From Ephydatia muelleri (Eukaryota; Porifera; Demospongiae; Spongillida; Spongillidae): DNA of 64,000 nt. Location: NCBI GenBank assembly GCA_013339895.1, contig JABACO010000154.1:1-64000 (forward strand). The letters are read 5' to 3'. Below the pieces are notes generated by a model. The model was not told where the DNA came from and did not search any database. It was given only the letters and a program-made list of their open reading frames with translations. How positions within the stretch are numbered: position 1 is the stretch's first letter; the number at the start of each line of letters is the position of its first letter. A program made the translations under genes and the position numbers. Below, piece after piece: positions 57,835 through 64,000 of the stretch.

Positions 57835-57956
57835 ATATCAATGAGTGTGCAACCAACAATGGAAATTGCAGTCAAATATGCACCAATACTAATGGCAGCT
57901 ACAGCTGTTCTTGTAACAGTGGTTACATTTGAATGGCAATGCAAGAACATGTGCTG
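57835..57956 (+). pseudogene. EGF-like exon f, broken
   Basis: [16 protein letters not shown], then [11 protein letters not shown] is open. One missing base near GGTTACATTTGAATGG gives a TGA. The final NARTCAG is in the next frame. Confidence 0.6.
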
Positions 57957-58004
57957 GTAGGCTTTTTCTGTGATGAAATAGAATAAGAAAAAAATCTCTT
58001 CTAG

Positions 58005-58128
58005 ACATCAATGAGTGTACACCAATAATGGAAATTGCAATCAAACATGTACCAACACGTTGGAAGTTACTCTTGTTCTTGCACAACTGGTTATCTTCTG
58101 AATGTGGATAACAGATCATGCATACTAG
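58005..58128 (+). pseudogene. EGF-like exon g, broken
   Basis: Close copy of exon d with two single-base losses (near TGTACACCAATAATGG and ACCAACACGTTGG). The sequence that follows to about 58440 is a diverged copy of 63165-63440, so exon and intron were duplicated together. Confidence 0.65.
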
Positions 58129-59788
58129 GTAAGTACAAATTATGAAGACATAATGATATTAGTATTTGAACTGAGTGTGCAATGAACAAACTGTAATACA
58201 GTAAGCGCCAAGTTTTTGTGCCCATCTATGGCTTACTACAGATGAAATGGCTAGTGGAGATAGATTCACTCATACCTATAAGCAATTATTATGTCCAGTT
58301 TACTGATTGTTTTCAATCGGCTGCAATCATTTCTAGCAAACGTCTTCAGTGAGTTCATAATTATTAGGCCTTCCTAAATATCAGACGTATGAATTTCTTT
58401 ATTGAACTTTAATTCCTCATAAATGGTTCATATAGGCAGTCATCTGAATTTTATATTTATTCTTCAAAATTGAACTTTATGCTGTTCCAATGTAAAACAA
58501 ATTACTGCATTTGGTTTTTGCTTAATTTCAGTCTGTAAATAAAATGAAGACCTACTGATGTTAGTAGCACTAATAAATTACATCATTATAATTAGAAGAA
58601 GAGTGAGTAAATATTGGTATTTATACTACATGATTCATGTAACCACGTGAGATTGTAAACGATGCTTAGGTGACGAGCCAGCTGGATAAGAATGTATAAT
58701 ACATCAACTTTTTGACTGCATGAAATTGTTTTATGTATACCAGAAGTGAGACTCGCTTAACCAGAAGTAATATGCCACTTCCTCCTATGGCCATACCAAT
58801 ACCAGAGAGCATGCAGTCAACTACCAAATGACTAGATTTTAAAGAGTGGTTGTGGACTAGACACCAATAGCACATTTGATTCATGAAGAGTTCTCCCCCC
58901 TCAAACATCACATGCATGTCACGTGCAGAAAAGCTTTTACTACATGCATAGAAATCATGCGGAAGAAGTGTGTTCGCGGCAACTCCTGAAGTGAGCAATG
59001 ATCTGCCATTTTGTTTCCAGAGAACAATGTGTGGGACTATTTGACACTCGCTTGCACTGCATCACATGAGGCGCTAGGCTAACGTTTGTACGTTATCTCA
59101 TTACGCGTGATGGCAGGGTAATCGCATGACGACCTTCTAGCAAGCCCCCTGGTTGGTGCGTAGCGCATCGTACCAATCTACTTAAATAACATGGATTTTG
59201 ATTTAACTGGTCAGAGGTATAAAACGCAATTTTGTCAATTGCAATCTCGGAACAGAATGTTGATATACAGTCATCATTCTGTACCAGACATCCATACCAA
59301 TTGGAAATGAGAATGGATTCCGTGCGCTTTCCTGTGGGTCGATTGGATCGAAGTAAAGATAATTAATCATTTATGTTGACCTGCTGGTACCTTGCTAGTT
59401 TCAAATGTCACTGATGCTTTTCTGTACACGTTAAAGTTATTGTAGCCGTTGTAAGCTCAGTCTTCCTTTCGAAACATCAGGTGACACTCATTGGAAGATA
59501 CAGCACGTTTGGTTACAAAACAGATAGAGAGGTTGATGAGTGACTTATGTTTGTATGACATAGCTTGCCTTATTGAAGGCGTGTTCAGCACATGTTATAG
59601 AATTTCAGCATGTCTAGTAATGTCAATTTCACATTTTACAAGCTGTCTAATTATGTTCTCATGTGAACATGATTGATGTGGTGTATGTTTGTGGTGTGAA
59701 GATGATTAGTTTGACATACACTCAGATGATTCAGATCGTGCATAGCTTGTATTTGGAGGTGTTCACCATAGCATATATTGCTCCACAG
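58129..59788. other. Intronic stretch, no exon recognised
   Basis: AT-rich sequence. The minus-strand frame at 58666-58998 has no supported structure. Confidence 0.4.
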
Positions 59789-59948
59789 CTTCATGTGCCA
59801 GTGATGCATTCAAGCACCAATGGAAAGTGTATCCAACTCTCAAGCACTGGCAACTTAAAAGATGATTGTGGAGACAATAGTGATGGAAGAAGCATGCATC
59901 CTTTTATCTCTCTCCCACGAAATTGCACGGTAGCTGGACTTTCTTGTG
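59789..59948 (+). pseudogene. LDLa-like exon, frameshifted
   Basis: CAG acceptor, GTGAGT donor at 59949. It begins SCASDAFK, then after a one-base shift NGKCIQLSSTGNLKDDCGDN continues, with SDG following: an unusual long-loop LDLa-type end. The length (160) is not a multiple of three, which fits the shift. Confidence 0.5.
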
Positions 59949-61417
59949 GTGAGTAAAAATTCAAAATTCAAAATGTATTAACATCTCATAATTGGTGAAG
60001 CATTTGGTGGACAAGCATTAATTGTGCAATAATATTAAGTAAAATTCATATAAGGTAGAGTAATTGTATTGTGGTAGAAACCTACAAATGAATTGCTCTG
60101 AATTACATAGTGTTAATATAATGACTATAGGGAAAGCTTGCTGTTGCTTAGGTCTAGAGCTAAACATATGCTCCCTCAGATACATTCAATGAATAATCCG
60201 ATGCAGGGCATTCCTGCCCAATAGCATTGCTGGGAGATATTTCCCCCAATACGCTTCTTATCCAATAAAATAATCCCAAACTGTTGCCGATATGGCTCCA
60301 TGTATTAGGCCCCATGGTGCATAGCTTTGACTGCGACCAGTTTCTTGCCCACTCTCCAATTCCCCTCTCTCCATGCATTTAGTCACACAAGAGGTTATAC
60401 ATGTAACTCTTCTTTCTCTTTGGGCAAGCATTCTATGCAGTGCATCATTTGCTTAAGTATGCCGTAATTCGTTACAATAGCTCCATTTCAAGCATCATTC
60501 TTGCACCAATTGTAATAACCATGCTATATACTTGTCATATGCACACCAAAGTCCACAAAGATTCCTGGCCTGAATGGCTCAAGCATTGGACATGACCATG
60601 CAAGGTGATGCTTATCCTGCCACACATGTCCTGTTCAGAATGGAGGTTTGAGGGAGGACATGCGATGGCAGGTGGAATGCCAACGTTGAAAACAATAAAT
60701 GTGCTTTCTTACTTGAGTTGCCAAATGTCTCCACTGCTAAGAAATTGCATGTCCACCATACATATTTGAGAGAGGGGGGACTACATATAGTCAGACACAA
60801 TGAAGCTCTGGTGTCTGGGATGGAAATGCCAAACAATGATTTGATCATTAATCCAGTGGCGAAAATTACTTTGAAAATGTTGATTACACAATCTAGCAAA
60901 CTTATTTTACTCATTTTTGTGGCAGAAGCCTAATTAATGCCCATCTTCCAGACCATCTGTGTAAGATTTTCTGCTTCCCAGTGAATTGTCCACTTTTCAT
61001 TTTGTGTATGACCTCTTTGTCCTAAATATCGAAACTATTATACATTTTGGTGTTCTACGTACTATCATTGTACTTACATGTAACACTCCTAACAAGAGCT
61101 GTGTGGGATGAAGTAACAATAATGAAGGGACAGAAAACCACATATCCATGTGTATGTACTGCATGAAAACTCTTTATTACAAGGTTTGCGTGTTGTCAGC
61201 AACAAGCCATGCGCACTAATGGCGGAAATAGTTAATTATGTACTAATGATATTGTCTTTCTACTGCATGATACCATTAAGTGTAATTGCTATTTTATTAT
61301 TAACACAAAAAATAAAACCATTGTACTCACGTGATTATGCTGCACAGGTCCTGACCTGTGCATCTTAAATTCCATAGTCTGCTTTAAATAAATGGTACCA
61401 TTCCTTTTTCATTCTAG
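59949..61417. other. Intronic stretch
   Basis: No exon recognised. Open frames at 60718-60933 (+) and 60612-60914 (-) overlap on opposite strands and match nothing I know. Confidence 0.4.
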
Positions 61418-61545
61418 TTGCTCTGATTCGGTATGGCAGTGGTGGACTTGGAGGTGTCATTCTACTATCGTGCTGCACATGCTGTGTTGCGTACTGCTGC
61501 CATCAACGAAAGCAAAAGCGAACAGAAAGCAACATGAAGATTTAA
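61418..61545 (+). CDS. Transmembrane and cytoplasmic-tail exon of the receptor-like gene
   Basis: After the acceptor ATTCTAG, in phase 1, it reads ALIRYGSGGLGGVILLSCCT, then a Cys-rich end of the membrane segment and a short basic tail (HQRKQKRTESNMKI, then TAA). This is a single membrane pass with a roughly 18-residue inner tail, as in type I receptors. The matching phase 1 and plus orientation place it as the last exon of the LDLa/EGF gene. Several Cys next to the membrane could be palmitoylated. Confidence 0.6.
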
Positions 61546-61695
61546 TGATTACGAACTATGCAAGTTGAAATGTTGCCTCGATATTGAAGGGACCTTACGT
61601 AGCATGAAAAAACTGTTAGTTCTTATGCTCATTAAGAATTACAGTTCTTAAAATGCTTAGTAACAGCAAGCATAATTTGTTGTTATCCTGGTAAT

Positions 61696-61730
<35 letters not shown>

Positions 61731-62133
61731 AATATCAAGGAGTAAATAATAAAATTTCACACTGGAGTTCAGGGCTCATATCTGTCATCTGCAGCAAACT
61801 AATTCTTGTAATTGACACTACTATATGAATCATCCTCGCTGAGAAAATTGGTCGACGTTTTAGATATAACCAGCCATTGATAATTTTTAACTTTGGATGG
61901 GGATTGATGGTGGAAAAAGTAGGTACATTGCTACAGTTCAAAATTTTGTAAACAGCTTCTTAATTTAAATTTAAAACTGTTTAGTGGTGGGTGTAATCAA
62001 CAGTTAATCCTACAACATTATTCTTTACTTAGCCATGAGTGGTTCAAGCATGGTTACTACATGCAAGTGTATGTGTGGTTGAAAGGGAGGGGTGAGTAGG
62101 AACGGTAAGTACAAGTGGCATTGAAAAGCACCA

Positions 62134-62286
62134 TGTCGTACCCTAACAGCGGGTTCTGCATATACATGTATATAAGTGTAAAGATAATTAACGCATGCGC
62201 GGAAGATCACGCGCACACCCTTGATGATATGATCAGTCTGATACCTGTGAGACTGTTGATTATACACTAGCGGCTAAGCCCTTACA
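62134..62286 (+). repeat. LTR-like segment, right arm
   Basis: TGTCGTACCCTAACAGCGGG at the start, CCCTTACA at the end, 153 bases, followed by TTGGCGTAGTCGGCA. Copy of 42996-43148. Confidence 0.65.
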
Positions 62287-63005
62287 TTGGCGTAGTCGGC
62301 ATTGACCACTGACCTGTCGGCAATGGCTATGGCGCAACGACCTGTGCTTCTGCCGGACCCCTTCGACGGCGAGAAGACAAGCTGGCTAGACTGGGAGACC
62401 CACTTCAAGCACGTCGCTGCTATTAACAAATGGGAGAGTGCGGAGGAAAGGTGAAGTGATTACGCGTTCGGTTGACAGGAATAGCGCAGGCTGCCTTTTC
62501 GCGGTGTTCTGAGGCCGTTAGAAAACGATTATAGTGAGTGTATGAAAGCTCTGGCTAAACGTTTTAACCCCGACAGCAAACGTGAGGTGTACGTAGCGGT
62601 CGAGAAACAGACGCAAAGAAGAGGGACTGGGTACCTATGCTGACATTTTGACAAAGCATACCCTGACCTCGAGGAGGCAGCGCGTGAGCGTTTGGCTCTG
62701 AACCAGTTCCTCGGGGAGCTCGACAAACCACAGGTTGCATTTTGAGTTCGGCATGCAGGGACGCCCGAAATCTATGACTGGGAGGCAGATACGTGCTGGT
62801 AGCAGTGGATCCCTTCACGAAATGGGCAGAGGCGCACGGAATACCCAATCAGGAAGCAGCAACAGTGGCCCGTAAATTAGTAGACGAAATGTTTTTTTCG
62901 ATTCTCACCACCGGAGCTATCACTATTACATAGTCACCAGGGCAGACAGTTCGAATCTCAGCTGGTGAAAGAAGTGTGCAAACTGCTGGAGATTAGGAAG
63001 ACCCA
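62287..63005 (+). pseudogene. Rearranged Ty3-like gag/integrase fragment, right arm
   Basis: ATG at 62323 starts a Gag-like frame (MAMAQRPVLLPDPFDGEK) that meets a stop after WESAEER. Further gag pieces follow in other frames. Near 62750 the sequence jumps to integrase (DPFTKWAEAHGIPNQEA in the reading of the left arm; HQGRQFESQLVKEVCKLLEI near 62935-62995). Protease to RNase H is missing, as in the left arm, so the rearrangement predates the duplication. Confidence 0.7.
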
Positions 63006-63054
63006 CACCATGGTGATGCAAGAAACATGTGCTGGTAGGATTATAAAGTCTATA

Positions 63055-63165
63055 GACATGATGGAAATTGCAATCAAACATGCACCAATACTGTTGGAAG
63101 TTACTCTTGTTCTTGCACAACTGGTTATCTTCTGAATGTGGATAGCAGAACATGCGTAGTAGGAA
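63055..63165 (+). pseudogene. EGF-like exon copy in the right arm
   Basis: Encodes [18 protein letters not shown], then [12 protein letters not shown], nearly the same as exon d at 57249. The usual DINEC start is lost at the join with retroelement sequence, and a stray piece of another EGF exon end (GCAAGAAACATGTGCTGGTAGG) lies just before it. It is downstream of the receptor gene's last exon. Confidence 0.6.
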
Positions 63166-64000
63166 AGTACAAGCAATGAAGACTTAATTGCGGTTGGAAG
63201 TTTATCGTGCTGAACGGTGCTGGCTAATTGTTGAATGCTGATTGAAGGACTTGTAGTGATACATGTAGGTTCACTCTCACCTGCTTAGCAACACATTAAC
63301 TTTACTGGCTGTATTCAATCAGCTGCAAGTTTTAACGAAGCCTACGTGAGTTTTAAAGTTATGTAATTTTCATTACAGACGTTCCCAAATGCCGGACGAA
63401 TGAATTTGTTTATTTAACTTCATTGCCTCGTAAATGAGTCTGTTTTCTAATTCTTTTCAAATTGCTATTTTATTGTTACATAAATAAGTCTTATACATGT
63501 ACATGTACATGGGTTTTGTACATTTATGCTAAACACTCTGTAACCAATATTAAGACAAAATGTGATATATTAGTAGCGCTCATATATTACATTATCATTC
63601 ACAGGGGATTACTAAATATTTATGTTATGCGAACAATGAAAATACAGCATTGACAAAATGAATGAAACATATACGTCCTGGTGGTTCATGACCAACTAAT
63701 GGCTTCTTTCTACAGCCAGTGGACCTGGATGGTCTCTTGTGCCATGCACCACTGAACATCTTGAAAAATTCCTCCAAATGCTGGGAAAAGGAAGCATTCT
63801 GCCCTTTTCAAGGCAACTGACACAATGGCTTTTCATTTTGCTGACACAGTACTCATTATATAACTGATATCTCTAGTTGAAACAGAGGCTTGTGGTATAA
63901 TGCATTTGCATATGCACTAAAATTTAATGCCAAATGGTCTGCTGCTCTACATTATTAAGTGCAACAACTATTGCAGGGATGGTGGAAATAATCAGACCCA

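Larger units (their letters stand above)
61678..64000. repeat. Right arm of the large inverted duplication
   Basis: Reverse complement of 41279-43613, still matching at the last base of the window, so it extends beyond. It starts about 130 bases after the receptor gene's stop codon. Includes a (GT)n tract at 61700-61730. Confidence 0.85.

Overview
This is eukaryotic, metazoan DNA. Genes are split by short GT-AG introns (about 50-300 bases). Domain content is animal: a HECT ubiquitin ligase, LDL-receptor class A and EGF modules on phase-1 exons, a 108-base collagen Gly-X-Y exon, and a seven-transmembrane receptor. Small introns, frequent TACATGTA motifs, many foldback elements and several transposon families known from sponges and cnidarians suggest a marine invertebrate, possibly a sponge. 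I cannot assign the species from sequence alone.

Layout. 1-2379: no gene seen. 2490-8299 (+): a complete 14-exon HECT E3 ligase gene (861 codons, all splice phases consistent) with a tandem foldback element in intron 1 and a repeat-expanded middle. 8655-9570: relics of collagen exons. 10.9-11.7 kb: a frameshifted lysine-rich repeat protein relic. 13.98-15.43 kb: a 27-base minisatellite and a 1.1-kb foldback element. 15.48-21.73 kb: a nested composite. Long terminal inverted repeats enclose a multi-exon integrase-fold transposase gene that carries stop codons and is split by a Ty3-like LTR element (5-base target duplication GATCC) and by a 264-base MITE. 22.57-23.94 kb (-): a multi-exon gene of a conserved, probably transposon-derived family, truncated at its 3' end. 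26.3-26.9 kb (-): a decayed EnSpm/CACTA fragment. 28.8-29.5 kb (+): a 5'-truncated retroelement. 29.8-30.8 kb (-): an intact single-exon rhodopsin-like GPCR. 35.9-36.2 kb: an integrase relic. 37.5-41.2 kb (-): a nearly full-length CR1/L2-type LINE.

41.28-43.61 kb and 61.68-64.00 kb form a high-identity inverted duplication about 18 kb apart. Each arm holds a rearranged Ty3-like fragment and one EGF exon. Between the arms lie an 818-base foldback element, a 35-bp perfect hairpin, a complete 5.82-kb EnSpm/CACTA transposon (46983-52801, terminal CACAGG...CCTGTG, 3-base target duplication GAC), and a receptor-like gene of LDLa, EGF and transmembrane exons. Many of those receptor exons are frameshifted.

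The most informative region is the EnSpm element. It carries a frameshifted transposase gene on the plus strand and an intact 163-codon coiled-coil/basic-tail gene on the minus strand. Their start codons lie 48 bases apart, so they probably share a bidirectional promoter. A perfect 420-base tandem duplication in the element repeats the transposase's second exon and the start of its third. The HECT gene and the GPCR are the two host-type genes that look functional as written.
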